A DNA stretch of 64,000 nucleotides from Persicaria tinctoria (GCA_037127255.1 JBANSL010000004.1:4216001-4280000), one strand, 5' to 3'. Positions 1 through 11,480 are shown, counted from the first letter of the stretch. Numbers and translations are program-made. Notes: generated from the sequence alone by a model not told the origin.

Positions 1-79
1 GTTTTTTTTATTTACGGGATTGTAATTTATTATTTTTGAATTTTCTTGACCTACAAACCCTAAAACTTGTGCTTACATT

Positions 80-213
80 GATGGATGTTAAAACGGGACA
101 AAGAGGGAAATGTCGTCCTCTACTTGGTGTTCGAGTACATGGAACCTGATCCAAGGAAATCCATTCGAAGTTTCGGTAAAACTGGGGATTCCATTACATC
201 TTCAACCATTAAG
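80..213 (+). pseudogene. B-type cyclin-dependent kinase (CDKB) exon fragment
   Basis: The translation contains LYLVFEYMEPDPRKSIRSF, which resembles the kinase N-lobe/hinge segment of plant CDKB2 proteins, where the family has LYLVFEYMDTD-K. CDKBs drive the G2/M transition. The segment ends at AAG|GTTTTT, which fits an intron donor at 214. Upstream residues MDVKTGQ are in a different frame from EGNVVLYLVF, so one small indel has broken the frame near position 103. No catalytic-loop or activation-segment exon was found in the following kilobase. I read it as a single decayed exon copy, not a functional kinase. The homology rests on about 40 residues and needs a protein search. Confidence 0.55.
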
Positions 214-920
214 GTTTTTGCCCCAAATTTCAAACCCTTATTTCATTGCTACTGTTGGGATATGTTGTGTGGTTGGTTGATACTCATGCCTGTTTCTGTT
301 TTGTTCTTTTTGACATTATATTTCATAATGCTTGCTTAATGAAAATCCTTAATGAATTGACTAGGTTGAATAGTGAAGATATAATATTCAAGTTATCTCT
401 AGGATGTTGATAATTGATGGTTTGAATTGTCTTTTGTTTCTTCAATTTAGCATTACTGTAAACCTTCTTACTGCAATAAAAATCTCTTTCTTTTTGTTTC
501 TTTTGATAGGGTCAAAAACATAAGATATTGCTCTATGAGATCTTTGTGTTTATATTTCATAATTCTCTCGATTCTTTCTCTTACATTTGAAAATAATTCA
601 ATTGTTACTTTGGATTCTTTATATAGGTGTTTAGTAATTGGGTAAAATAGGAAGAATTAATATATTTGATATTTCAGATTCAATATATTGATGAAACATC
701 TTTATATAGATGCTTAGAAAATAATTCAATTCTCTGGATTCTTTCTCTTTATATATATTTTTTTTTCATTCAGATTATCTGATATTTCAGATTTATCCTA
801 ATCCTAATACATTAATTTCTAATTTTTTAAGATCCTTTTTAGAATATCTAGGATTTTTTGAAGATCATTTTTCTCCCCTCAGATTATCTGATAATTCAGC
901 ATATCCTCTCGCCCTATGCT
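214..920. other. Non-coding AT-rich stretch
   Basis: No coding region is supported here. The sequence is AT-rich and intron-like. The motif CAGATTATCTGATAWTTCAG occurs at about 772-794 and 880-899, suggesting a small internal duplication. Confidence 0.5.
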
Positions 921-932
921 ATTATATATACT
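921..932 (+). promoter_or_regulatory. Possible TATA box of the RPA-like fragment
   Basis: TATTATATATAC lies about 70 bp upstream of the ATG at 1001, a normal distance for a plant core promoter. Only the position and composition support it. The gene it would serve is broken. Confidence 0.35.
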
Positions 933-1449
933 TACCACTTCCCTCCATCTCCTAGCACATAAACGGCAGTAATCAAATTAATTCGTTTATCTTTTGAGTA
1001 ATGGCAGGTTCCATTGTTCAGTTCACAAGCCCTAAGGACATTGAAGAGTCCTCTACGATCAAGGTTTTTGTAGCCAGGGTGTTTTCCAAATCTCAATTTC
1101 CTGGTAGCAAATTCAGACCACCGTTGCAGTTGGTACTTATTGATGAAATGGTATGCACAATGAACTTTTGTTTTCTTTTATGTTTCATTCCTTTTTTTTT
1201 CGTGGGTCTTCATGTTTGTTCTCACATCTAATATTCATATTTTTTAAATTTCTGTCAAACGTAGGACTGTCGAATTGAGGCAAATATCAAGGCGAATTTG
1301 GCATGGAAAAGTGCTGCTCATGTGAAGGAGTTTGCAACCAGTACGATGTCAAAGTTCAAACTCACCAAATACACGGTTTCATTCAAGTTGGCTGATCATA
1401 CGAGGAAAATCATTGTCAGTGAAGATAATGTCATCAATTTTGCTGGTGA

Positions 1450-1553
1450 CTATGTAGCACGGAAACGGACACAGGACACGGACACGGGAAGACACGGGGA
1501 AACGGCAATTTCAAAAAACATAGGACACGGACACGACAAAGATATATGATATA

Positions 1554-1599
<46 letters not shown>

Positions 1600-2421
1600 T
1601 TTTAAAGGTCTTGCAAAGATGTATACATTTACACTAATAAGAGTCGCCTAGAGGTTAAGACCAATGAGATATAAATAAATAATTATATAACATTTCAAAT
1701 CAAAATATATACAAATAAACATTGCTAAGTCTAAAAATAAATCAAAGTATAGAGAGGAGGTGGTCCACCATCATGTCTCGTTACCCCCCTCCCGCTGTTC
1801 TGCCAACTATATCAAGTTATCAACATAATTCCAAAGTGGTCCACTCTACCTCCACGTTCTGTTTCAAAGAAACACCCCCTCTGCTACCTTCATTAGTTTG
1901 TGAGCATGAACCATCATCAATTTCTAGCTGATCCTACACCTAAATCTCATATAAATTGAAATAAAACATCACTCAATCAAAGTAACCCTACATTTGAAAA
2001 TAAATCAAGGTATAGAGACGGAGTGAGATAGGGAGAGAAGAGTTGAAGGAAGATTGACAGGAACGACACACGATCGACGGTGGCTCGTGCAGATCGAAGA
2101 ACGGCGGTGGCTAGTGTAGAACAACGCTCGGCGGTGGCTAGTGCAAAAGGACGCTCAAGAAGAAAAGGGCAAAGGATGATAGCTGAGTTTGCTTTTTTCT
2201 TTTTTTTTCTTTTAATTATGAACCGGGTTTTTTTTCCAAACCGTGTCCATTATTTGTGAACCGTGTCCAAGGCGTTTCCATCGCGTTTCCATACGTGTCC
2301 GAAGTTTGACCGTTTCTTAACCGTGTCTTGACCGTGTCCAGGCGTTTCCGAGGTGTTTCGTGTCGTGTCCGTGTTTCCGACACGACGATGTGCCCTACAT
2401 AGGCGTTTCCGTGCTACATAG
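1450..2421. mobile_element. Non-autonomous hAT element with 8-bp target duplication
   Basis: The element starts CTATGTAGCACGGAAACG and ends with the inverse, CGTTTCCGTGCTACATAG. It is flanked by a perfect 8-bp duplication GCTGGTGA (1442-1449 and 2422-2429), which is the hAT signature. Both subterminal regions are rich in the motif ACACGG / CCGTGTCC, as expected for transposase-binding repeats. It is 972 bp long and has no transposase ORF. The interior holds a (TA)n tract and an unremarkable GC-moderate stretch at 2040-2180. It interrupts the RPA-like fragment. Confidence 0.85.
1556..1597. repeat. (TA)n microsatellite
   Basis: An uninterrupted run of about 20 TA units lies inside the hAT element. 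Confidence 0.9.
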
Positions 2422-2557
2422 GCTGGTGATGCTCTTCCTATGGACGAATTCTAGCGTAACGACAACATCCATTCATATATTTAGTTTTATATTCGTTAAT
2501 ATATATATTTCATCATTTGTATTTTTTTCATTATTATTTTTGTTCATCCTTATAATA

Positions 2558-2690
2558 CTCCCTCCGTTCCAAAATACACGAGTTTTTAGTTTTTGGCACG
2601 CTTTTTAAGGGGTGAAAAACTATATGAAATATTATTTTTTTAATTAAATTTTTTATATAATTTGATACTTATTAGTAATCAATATCAGAC
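2558..2690 (+). mobile_element. Half of a Stowaway-like MITE
   Basis: The stretch starts with TA|CTCCCTCCGTTCC and continues with the same interior as the complete Stowaway at 26995-27229 (GGCACGCTTTTTAAGG, then ATTATTTTTTTAATTAAA). It loses similarity near 2690, and no GGAACGGAGGGAG right end follows. It is a one-ended remnant. Confidence 0.7.
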
Positions 2691-4832
2691 GATGAACAAA
2701 ACGATGAACAGTAGATTTTTTTTATACTTAATTTACATTTTTCTCATTAAGTTTAGTAGTAATTACATAATGAGTCCAAAATGACTTTCCGATGGCCACG
2801 TGAGCAATATTATCGGAATTTTAGTTGGAAAGTTAGGTCGTACGAGTATTAAAATTGGTTTATTTGGACATAGTTCATATACTAATTGGTAATTTTTAAA
2901 GTTTGTATTATTTTCGGTCCACATTCGATAGTTCGTATTATTTGAGGTTGTTTTTCCTTTTTATTTTTTATATTTAATGACTAAAAACTAGCTAAAATAA
3001 ATATAAAAGAATACAAAAATGGCCTAATATTATCAATAAATACCCCACTTACAAACATCAAAATTCAACAATGTGTAGTGGGCCCTATGCAAACATATTA
3101 AACAATTGTAAAAATCGGCCTTTGCTCCATGTGGGTCCCATTTCATGGTTTTTAAGGGAGTTTGGAAGTACAAAACTCTCCTATGAGTTTTTAATTTCAA
3201 CCCTTCCCTCTCTCCTACTTTTTCTTACATTTTACCCTTAAAAACCCACTAAAATCATTGATGTGGTTGCTCTAAGACTATGTTTATCAGTTACTATTCA
3301 AGATACTAAAATTACTATTTTTTTATTCACCTTTCTCCGCCACATAAGCTTAGCATCCCTTCTTCACTTTTTCCAGTTTAACAATAGCATCCCTAACATC
3401 TCACAATCCATCTTTTTTTACTAATTCAATTTACGAATATACCCTTCTATAACAATTATTTTCAACATGTTTATAATGTGATTATAATATTATATTAGTA
3501 TTTAATTACTAAAATGTAATTATAAATTTTAGATTTAAAATAAAATAGCAAACTCCATTGATTAAAAAAAGGAAATTACGTGTGTTACGAACTAAAAAAA
3601 AATTAATTGGACTCGGTATGAAGTTTCGAATATTGCCAGAACGTTTCGAACACAGTAAAACCCTAATTTGAGCCCTGGAACGACCTCAAATGGCTTTAAA
3701 AAAGGAAATTATGTTTGTTCGTCACGCGATTCCCTATCCGAAAAGGTATTATAATAAGCAATCGGACACCGAATTACCAAGATTCAATTTACCGAGTAAA
3801 ATTACAATATAATTATATCAAAATAAATCATTTTTTTTAAATTACGTCGAAACATATTCAAATTTGATGTCTATTTATAGATAAAAATGAATCTAGTATT
3901 ATGGTAATTTTTTTTAAATTTTTTTTTACATTTTACATAGCGAAATTAGCATTATTTTCAATTTAATTAACACCGGCCAGATTCAATCGCAGCCATCCGT
4001 TGCATTCAATCACAGGCATGTGCCTAGCAACCCAGCTCTCCCACGCAGTTTTTTGTCAAATTAGAGCCCCAAACGAGGTCGTTTTTTGCCATTAATTTCC
4101 GGAAAATAAATTAAAATCTGACACAGCTTTAATTACTCCCCTATAGCATCGATGTCAATTTAGAATCGCACAAGCATCCCAGAACGTCCGACCTCAATAT
4201 TTTAGTATTTTTTTTAACCTTAGCATCTTCAATAGTGCCCCGATAAAGATGGTCTAAGGTGTATGATATAGAATAAATGATCATGTTACTATTTATATTG
4301 ATATTTCATTTATCATGTGTTAAATATATAATGAAGAAATGAGGCATCCTCAAATTCAACCTTAATATATCCAGGTTAATTTTTATTAGTAGTGTAGGGT
4401 GTCCATCCCTTAAACCCAAAAGAATTATGGAAGCTTTTATTAAGCTTTTATTAGTAGTGTAGGCTAAATTAGTCATATAACGACGCCGATCACTCGAGCT
4501 TTGCGATGGCACTTTGGATTGGATTAGTTGCACTTTCGTCACGACGTCTAGTCCTGCTCTTCACCGACATCAAGTTACTGCTTCCAATTAGAACTCATTC
4601 ATTTGGTGGTGTTTATTTAGTGTTTAAATTAAACTATTGAGGAAAAAAATCTCAAGTTTAAAACTCAGCCAAGGCTTTAAAATCGTAGTGAAAGCCTTTA
4701 AATTCTTGTTTCCTAATAGAATATGTTAAAAATAATTAATGATTTTTGAAATTGATCTAACAGTCGTTGGATTTGGAACTAACAAAAGAATATTTTTTTT
4801 TTATTGAGCATCGCCCACCTAAATTCCAATAA
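2691..4832. other. Non-coding region, nothing recognised
   Basis: No ORF or exon with recognisable similarity is present. The region is AT-rich with homopolymer runs. A short near-repeat (AAAAAAGGAAATTA) occurs at about 3566 and 3698. It is probably old unrecognised repeat DNA. Confidence 0.5.
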
Positions 4833-5598
4833 GGACCACATCATGGTAATGGAAAGGCAAGTGGTAAGAGAGAGAAACTCTCAAAGGTGGAAACCTCCAC
4901 CTTGCCTCCTTCCCTTTGACCGACCTGCACACCCATTGACCACCATCGTTTCCGGCGACACCTAGTGTTTTCCGGCGACCCACTGTCCCACCGGCGAGGC
5001 AAAGAGCCGCCGTTTTCCTACCCATCCTCTTGTCACCTCTACACCGCATCTTGAATCACACAAAGGCAATCTCAGCTTGTTTATTCCACCGTCAAAATGA
5101 GCTGAGCGAAAGTGTTTTCCCCAGTTTCAGGCCGCCTCCGGCGGTGTCCAGCGAACAAAAACACTCCCTAGTACTTCCCCACCCACTCTCTTCCAGATCC
5201 GACCATCTCCTTGCTAAGGGTCGTCCCCTACAACCCTAGTTCTCTTTAATCCCTAGTTGTTTTTGTTTACTGCGAACCACCATGGGTTGAGTCTGCTCCC
5301 TGTCTCTTTTCTCCCCTTTCCGGTGAGGCCACGGGCCACCGTTTTCTCCACCCGACCTCTCGCTCCCTCTAATCTTCTTGAATCTCTCTGATCTTACCTT
5401 TGATCCACAAATTTGAAAAACAAACACAAATCCCATGACTTGAAGGCTGCTCATTGTCGGAATTTCTCAGATCCACGCTGTATCCGGCGGTGGCAGGCGG
5501 CTCCCGACCATCCCCGTGCTCCCCTCTTTGCCCTCGTTCAGATCTGCACTTGGTTGTCTCGGTGTTCGTTCAGAAGATTATGATCTAGACGAGGATAC

Positions 5599-8091
5599 AT
5601 GATGGAGAAGAGCATCTCTCCAAACCAAGGCAGACGTGCAATTACCCTCACGCCATCCCCTATCTCAGAAGCTGCTAAAGATGGTTTTAAGCCAAGGTTG
5701 ACGGTGTTGGGCACCTTACCAAGACCTTCACTCATCTCTCAACTACAGCTTCACCATGGCAGTGGGGTACTACAAGAAATCCAGGTTACCGCTCCAGGTG
5801 ATTCTATCTCTACTTCTATACATAACTCCAACCGTATTACCCAGGTATGTCCTTCTTCCTCCCTTCCCCCGGATCTTGCCGGGTCCTCTAGGGTAGAGAG
5901 TCATGAGATGCTAAAGATCCCAATGGAGGGACAAAATATTGTTGTTAATGATCATAATGTTGCTCAAAAGATCCCAATGGAGGGACAAACTGTGGGTCTT
6001 GCATCTTTGAATGAAGTGAATTTAAGTGTCCAAAAGATCCCAAGGGAGGGACAATGTGATTTACATAATGATATTAATTTTTCCTCCCAAAAACTGCCTG
6101 AATCTGAACTCCCAACTGCATCTAATGCTATATCTGAGTCTGAAACTGTGAAGAGAAATACTCCCGTGCCTGATGCTGTCAAAGAAAGTTCTGGGTGTCC
6201 TCAAAACTCCAGCACTGTTGTTGCTTCTGGTTTGAATGCTGTTGGATGTGTTTCAATTGATTCTCAAGTGCTACAACAGGCCTCACTTCCTAACCCACCT
6301 ACGCAGACTAATACCCAAGCCTACCGGCCTAACCTGGAACCCACTCCTGCTGAAGCCTATAGAACTTCTCACCCTCCTTCTACAAGCCAAACTACCCCAT
6401 TGAACCCCTCTAATTCCTCTCACCTGCAAGGATCCTGGGCTACTATTACAGGGAAAGCCACAAAGCCAAGAGGTTTCAAACTTTCTTACCAAAAATCAGG
6501 TGAAGGAGATGTGGTGAAAGCAAGCAAGAGTGATTGTCTCAGCCTTGAGGAAGCATGGGGTTTTGCCTTAGTAGGTTATGTGGTGGGTAGATTTCCAGGT
6601 CTCCAGGCCATAGGAAAATTGAAGGAGGGATGGCCAAAGCATCAATTTAATGCACAAGGGGGCTGGCTCATGTTTAAGTTCTATAATGAAGAAGATCGAG
6701 ATGTTGTCCTACTCAAAGGGCCTTTCACAGGGCCTGGATACACCTTGCTCCTTAAATGTGTGCCTGAGCGCTTTACTTTTGACAAAGCTTTGTTCTCCAG
6801 TTTGCCTATTTGGATCAGAATACACAAGCTGCCCACGGAATTTTGGAGTCAAGTGATGTTGCAGAAGATAGCCTCCAAGATAGGTGATCCTATCATGACA
6901 GATGGATACACTGAGCATAGGACAAAACAGTTATATGCAAGGGTGTTAGTGGACATGGATTGCTCCAAAGAGTTGAAGAGAATGGTTAACATTGAATTTG
7001 ATGATGCCCCGGATCATATGTGCTTCATTGAATATGAGAATCTTCCACCTAGGTGTAATAGGTGTACAACATATGGGCACGAGACTAACAAATGCCCTGC
7101 AGTCAAGAGTTATGCAATTGACAAAGGAAGTAATGTGCTTCAGAAAAAGGGATCTGCATCCAATCAGCCTCCTAAAACCTCAGGTGTCCCTTCTCAAACC
7201 AGTACTTCCACCACCTCTCCAAACCTCCCTCGTCCTCCCTCCCCTCCCGCTCAAACTCTTAACCTTTCAGAACCACAATCTACTTCCACTCTCCCCCATC
7301 CTCACGGTTCTGCTACAGGAATTCCTCCCTCAACCTCTTTTGAGATCCCCTCTTCCCTTCTCCCCCCTCTCCTCCCAACCCCTTCTTCCAACCAACCCCT
7401 CCATAATTCTCCTCCTCCACCACCTAAATCCTCTTCTGCCCCCTCCAAAAAAGATTCTTATAAAGCAGCTTCTCCCATTTCCCAATCCACTAGAAACAAT
7501 GTAAAGTCCTCCCTCTTCTCCTCCATTGACAGAATTAACTTAGCCTATCAAAAAAAGAAATCCTCCCCTCCTCCCCCACCTAGAGCTTTTGACTTCCAGG
7601 GAACCCAAAAGACCTTTAGTGGGGTTTCCAGGAGGCATGAAGAAGAGATGAGAGAAATACAGGGAAAGAATGATGCTGAGATTAGTAAGAAGAAGAAAGT
7701 AACTTTTGTTGAGGAAAATCGATTTCAAATTTTAGCAGACACTGATGGATGCTCAACTGAGCAGGAGGAAGTAATGCAATGGCAAGGAAATATGGAGGCA
7801 ATACAGACAGACCCTTTGGAACAAGTTCAACCAGGGGTGCAAGACTCATTTCAGACTCAGGAGCATGCTCAGGCTCCTTGTGACAGTGGACAGACAGAGA
7901 CACAGCAAGGACAAGATAAAGGAAAGGCTGTTCAGAAAAGCATAAGCAATGAAAATGAAGAATTTGAAGTCAGAAGAAGCTGCAAGAAAAATAAGGGGAT
8001 AAACAACCAAGCTTACAGCATAGAAAGAGGTGTTGATGGGGGGCAGCAGTTTACCAAAGGGCCTAGCACCCTTAGGAGAAAAGGAAAATGA
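5599..8091 (+). CDS. LINE ORF1: DUF4283 / CCHC zinc-knuckle RNA-binding protein
   Basis: The 830-residue ORF1 protein is predicted to bind the LINE transcript and form the ribonucleoprotein that carries it back to the nucleus. An N-terminal Ser/Pro/Thr-rich region (1-300) holds three spaced copies of a KIPMEGQ-like heptad between about residues 104 and 150. A DUF4283-type domain follows (about 315-440, LEEAWGFALVGYVVGRFPG). Next is a CCHC knuckle at about 485-498 (CNRCTTYGHETNKC, spacing C-x2-C-x4-H-x4-C). A proline-rich tail and a basic C-terminus complete the protein. The start is the first of two adjacent ATGs after the leader. The stop codon overlaps the ORF2 start (ATGA, 8088-8091), suggesting coupled translation. 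The architecture is typical of plant L1-clade ORF1. Confidence 0.9.
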   Translation: MMEKSISPNQGRRAITLTPSPISEAAKDGFKPRLTVLGTLPRPSLISQLQLHHGSGVLQEIQVTAPGDSISTSIHNSNRITQVCPSSSLPPDLAGSSRVESHEMLKIPMEGQNIVVNDHNVAQKIPMEGQTVGLASLNEVNLSVQKIPREGQCDLHNDINFSSQKLPESELPTASNAISESETVKRNTPVPDAVKESSGCPQNSSTVVASGLNAVGCVSIDSQVLQQASLPNPPTQTNTQAYRPNLEPTPAEAYRTSHPPSTSQTTPLNPSNSSHLQGSWATITGKATKPRGFKLSYQKSGEGDVVKASKSDCLSLEEAWGFALVGYVVGRFPGLQAIGKLKEGWPKHQFNAQGGWLMFKFYNEEDRDVVLLKGPFTGPGYTLLLKCVPERFTFDKALFSSLPIWIRIHKLPTEFWSQVMLQKIASKIGDPIMTDGYTEHRTKQLYARVLVDMDCSKELKRMVNIEFDDAPDHMCFIEYENLPPRCNRCTTYGHETNKCPAVKSYAIDKGSNVLQKKGSASNQPPKTSGVPSQTSTSTTSPNLPRPPSPPAQTLNLSEPQSTSTLPHPHGSATGIPPSTSFEIPSSLLPPLLPTPSSNQPLHNSPPPPPKSSSAPSKKDSYKAASPISQSTRNNVKSSLFSSIDRINLAYQKKKSSPPPPPRAFDFQGTQKTFSGVSRRHEEEMREIQGKNDAEISKKKKVTFVEENRFQILADTDGCSTEQEEVMQWQGNMEAIQTDPLEQVQPGVQDSFQTQEHAQAPCDSGQTETQQGQDKGKAVQKSISNENEEFEVRRSCKKNKGINNQAYSIERGVDGGQQFTKGPSTLRRKGK

Positions 8092-11000
8092 TAATAGGCA
8101 CATGGAATGTTAGGGGTTTTAACAGCTCCCCTAAACATAAAGCTGTAAAGAAATTCCTTAGGGAGAAATGCATTTCTTTCCTAGGAATAGTGGAAACAAA
8201 ACTAGATCCAAGGAAGCTGGAAGACATAATGAAAAAGGGTTTCCCGCAATGGAGCTACATGCACAATTTTGAGTTCAGTACAGCAGGCAGGATTGTAATT
8301 ATGTGGGATGACTCAAGAGTGGAGTTCACACACAAGAAAACCACAGATCAGATGATAAGTGGGCAGCTGAAATGCAAGGTATCGGGGAGAATGTTTGAGT
8401 TTGCACAGGTATATGGCCTACACACTATAGTAACTAGAAGAGCATTATGGAATGACCTTATCCAGGAAGGTCATAGCAGACCAGGGCCATGGCTTATCCA
8501 AGGGGATTTCAATGCAATAATGAGGTCTTGTGAAAGGAAAAATGGCACGACTGTTACAACATATGAGATATCAGATTTATGGGATATGTGTGCTGAATTG
8601 GGATTAAAAGATGCAATGATGGCAGGGGAGGAACACACATGGTTCAAAGGAAATAAGTCCACAAAGATAGACAGAGTAATGGTAAATGACAGCTGGGACA
8701 GTTCTGAATATTATTGCAAGGCAACCTACTTGCCACCAAAAGCTTCATATGATCATAGCCAGGTGGTGGTGGAAGTGCTTGAACAACAGGAAAGGAGGAA
8801 GAGTACTTTTAAATACTTTAATATGTGGGGACAACATGAAGATTTTCAAGAGACTGTAGCTGATAAATGGGTATATTTTGGAAGTGGGACTGAACAGTTT
8901 CTCTTATGCAAAAAACTGAAAAGCCTCAAGATACCTCTAAAGGAGCTGAATAAGAAACATTTTTCAGACATTGCTAATAGAGCTAAGAGGGTTGAGGAAG
9001 AATATGAGAGACACTTCCAGGCTCTAAGAGAGGATTCTGAATCTGAAGAATTGCTACAGATCATGGAAACCTCTAAAAAGGAAGCCAGAAGACTTAGAGA
9101 AGCAGAATTTAAGTTCAACTCCCAACTAGCTAAGGCAAGACATACCTTTCAAGGAGATAAATGCAGCTCTTACTTCCATGGTTTAATGAAGAAAAACATG
9201 CGTAGAAACCATATCAGTTGTCTGGTTAAGGAGGATGGCCTGGAAACCATGTCTATAGATGAAGTTGCTCTGCAATTTGAAATTTTTTACAAAGGGCTGT
9301 TAGGAACGGCAAGGAATACAGGGAACATTGATTTGAGTTTTATTGCTGATGGAGGGGAACTATTGAAGGCAGAAAGGCATGAGGCCCTCATCAAGCCTGT
9401 TTCCCCCGATGAAATCAAGAGCGCTCTATGGGATATAGGTGATGAAAAGTCCCCTGGACCTGATGGGTATACCTCAAAATTTTTCAAAGACACATGGGAG
9501 ATAACTAGGGATCAAGTCAGCAAGGCTGTGAGAGAATTTTTCTGCACAGGCAAGCTTCTAAAGCAGATAAACCATACTAGTATTGCACTTATAGCCAAAT
9601 CTACAAACGCTAACACAGTTGGGGATTTTAGGCCAATTTCTTGCTGCAATGTTATTTATAAAGTCATCTCTAAGATTCTTGCAAGTAGACTTAAACCAGA
9701 ACTGGTATCTATTGTTTCTCCTGCTCAAATTGGTTTCATTGAGGGTAGAGTAATGAATGAAAATATTTTTCTACTCCAGGAATTAATCAGGAAATACTCA
9801 AGGAAAAGGATAAGCCCTAGATGTATTCTTAACTTAGATCTAAGAAAGGCTTATGACTCTATCTCTTGGAAGTTTATTGAACAAATGTTGCATGCTTTAA
9901 ATTTCCCCCATAGATTTATCATGTGGATTTTAGAATGCACCTGCACAACTTCCTATTCTATTAATATTAATGGTAGTATGCATGGTTTCTTTAAGGGACA
10001 AAGAGGTTTGAGGCAGGGGGACCCAATTTCACCTCTTATATTTGTGCTTTCTGTGGATTACTTGTCTAGAGTTCTCAAATGCACAACAAGGCTTCCTTCT
10101 TTCAACTTTCACCCAAAATGTGGTACATTGCAAATCTCTCATTTAGCATATGCAGATGATATCATCCTTTTATCCAGAGGAGATAAAGATTCCATCACAA
10201 TTTTGCTTGACTCGTTAGAGCATTTCTCCCAAGCATCTGGTCTAGAGGTAAGTGCATCTAAGTCTTCCTTCTTTATAGCTGGAGCTAAATCTGAAGTTAA
10301 GGATTATCTCGCCAGAAGAACTGGTTTTCCCCAAGGTACCTTTCCCTTTAGATATCTGGGCATACCCATCTCCTCAGGAAAGTTAACGGTATCTCAGTTT
10401 TCCCCTTTTCTAGATAAATTATTAGCTAACATTAGTTATTGGAATTCAAAGACTCTGTCATATGCAGGAAAAGTGGAGCTTATAAGGGCAGTATTGCAAG
10501 GGATCCAAGCTTTTTGGTTCTCAATCCTGCCCTCACCCTCCACTCTAATAGACAAGGTAAATAGTTTGTGTGCCAAATTTTTATGGAAATCACATCGTGT
10601 GAGATGGCAGGATGTGTGTCTACCAAAGGCAGAAGGAGGATTAGGACTAAAGGATCTGAAGACATGGAACACAGCTTTCTTATCCAGGATCCTTTGGGAC
10701 ATTTTAAAGAAGAAAGACAGTTTATGGATAAGATGGATACATCACCAATACTTACAAGAAGGAAACGTTTGGGGTTGGGAACCCCACAAAGTCAATGATT
10801 CTCCTCTAATAAAAAAAGTTTTATCTATCAAGAATGAGATACTAACAATTGCAGGTTCTGAAGAGCAGGCTCAACTGCTACTAAACTCGTGGTTCATGGG
10901 TGGAAAATACAGGATCAGTGCTGCATATGACGTCTTCAGAAGGAAAGCCCCGAAACCTCCATGGTGCAATGTTGTTTGGGACATAGAAATCATACCCAAA

Positions 11001-11480
11001 CACTCTTTTATACTGTGGCTAGCAGCAAGAACAAGGCTTGCTACCAAAGACAAGATCAAGACAAGGGAAGTTGACTTAAGATGCACATTCTGTAATCAAG
11101 CATCAGAAACTCATGATCATATATTTTTTGCTTGTAATTTTTCTTCTCAAATATGGTTTCAGGTGAAGCAATGGCTGGGAATTTGGAGAGGAATGAATAC
11201 ACTAAAGGGAGCTCTCAAGTGGCTAAAAAAGGAAGCAAGAGGAAGAAGTTGGCAATCAAAAGCAAAAAGGGTTGGCCTAGCAGCTACTGTATATTACATA
11301 TGGAGAGCTAGAAATGAGAAGATTTTCGAAGAAACCATGAGGAGTCAAGATGAACTCATACATCTCATAAAGATCCACGTGTACAAGGTGCTAAGTCATA
11401 GGTTCTCATTGCACTTCAATGCAGCACCTCAACTACAAGATGGACTAATCAATGAGAACCTACCCATGGAGGCGCTATAA
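8088..11480 (+). CDS. LINE ORF2: AP-endonuclease and reverse transcriptase
   Basis: The 1130-residue ORF2 protein carries out target-primed reverse transcription. The N-terminal exonuclease/endonuclease/phosphatase domain (1-230) shows GTWNVRGFN, E36 in IVETKL, GDFNAI, KIDRVMVN and a DH pair in YDHSQ. The reverse transcriptase (about 450-720) shows KSPGPDGYTSKFF, LDLRKAYDSISW, LRQGDPISPLIFVL and the catalytic box AYADDIILL. A zf-RVT domain follows (about 935-1030, CTFCNQ...HDHIFFAC). There is no RNase H domain, which is common in plant LINEs. The ORF starts inside the last codons of ORF1 in the -1 frame. All catalytic motifs look intact, so the copy may be competent. Confidence 0.93.
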   Translation: MIIGTWNVRGFNSSPKHKAVKKFLREKCISFLGIVETKLDPRKLEDIMKKGFPQWSYMHNFEFSTAGRIVIMWDDSRVEFTHKKTTDQMISGQLKCKVSGRMFEFAQVYGLHTIVTRRALWNDLIQEGHSRPGPWLIQGDFNAIMRSCERKNGTTVTTYEISDLWDMCAELGLKDAMMAGEEHTWFKGNKSTKIDRVMVNDSWDSSEYYCKATYLPPKASYDHSQVVVEVLEQQERRKSTFKYFNMWGQHEDFQETVADKWVYFGSGTEQFLLCKKLKSLKIPLKELNKKHFSDIANRAKRVEEEYERHFQALREDSESEELLQIMETSKKEARRLREAEFKFNSQLAKARHTFQGDKCSSYFHGLMKKNMRRNHISCLVKEDGLETMSIDEVALQFEIFYKGLLGTARNTGNIDLSFIADGGELLKAERHEALIKPVSPDEIKSALWDIGDEKSPGPDGYTSKFFKDTWEITRDQVSKAVREFFCTGKLLKQINHTSIALIAKSTNANTVGDFRPISCCNVIYKVISKILASRLKPELVSIVSPAQIGFIEGRVMNENIFLLQELIRKYSRKRISPRCILNLDLRKAYDSISWKFIEQMLHALNFPHRFIMWILECTCTTSYSININGSMHGFFKGQRGLRQGDPISPLIFVLSVDYLSRVLKCTTRLPSFNFHPKCGTLQISHLAYADDIILLSRGDKDSITILLDSLEHFSQASGLEVSASKSSFFIAGAKSEVKDYLARRTGFPQGTFPFRYLGIPISSGKLTVSQFSPFLDKLLANISYWNSKTLSYAGKVELIRAVLQGIQAFWFSILPSPSTLIDKVNSLCAKFLWKSHRVRWQDVCLPKAEGGLGLKDLKTWNTAFLSRILWDILKKKDSLWIRWIHHQYLQEGNVWGWEPHKVNDSPLIKKVLSIKNEILTIAGSEEQAQLLLNSWFMGGKYRISAAYDVFRRKAPKPPWCNVVWDIEIIPKHSFILWLAARTRLATKDKIKTREVDLRCTFCNQASETHDHIFFACNFSSQIWFQVKQWLGIWRGMNTLKGALKWLKKEARGRSWQSKAKRVGLAATVYYIWRARNEKIFEETMRSQDELIHLIKIHVYKVLSHRFSLHFNAAPQLQDGLINENLPMEAL

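Larger units (their letters stand above)
1001..2454 (+). pseudogene. RPA1/DUF223-like OB-fold gene fragment split by a hAT element
   Basis: Exon 1 (1001-1150) begins MAGSIVQFTSPKDIE and ends at a GT donor (GAAATG|GTATGC). An AG acceptor at 1263-1264 opens exon 2, which continues in frame as DCRIEANIKANLAWK and runs to 1449. The sequence resembles the DUF223/replication-factor-A-like OB-fold proteins that are abundant in plants, several of which are mobile or decayed. The reading frame is then cut by a 972-bp hAT insertion and resumes at 2430 as ALPMDEF before a TAG at 2452-2454. Only about 120 codons remain, against several hundred in complete RPA1-like proteins, so this is a truncated pseudogene. 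The family assignment is by sequence feel and has moderate certainty. Confidence 0.55.

Noticed and set aside
1722..1931. Small ORF inside the hAT element
   Set aside because: No similarity to a transposase or other protein. It is too short and lacks context.
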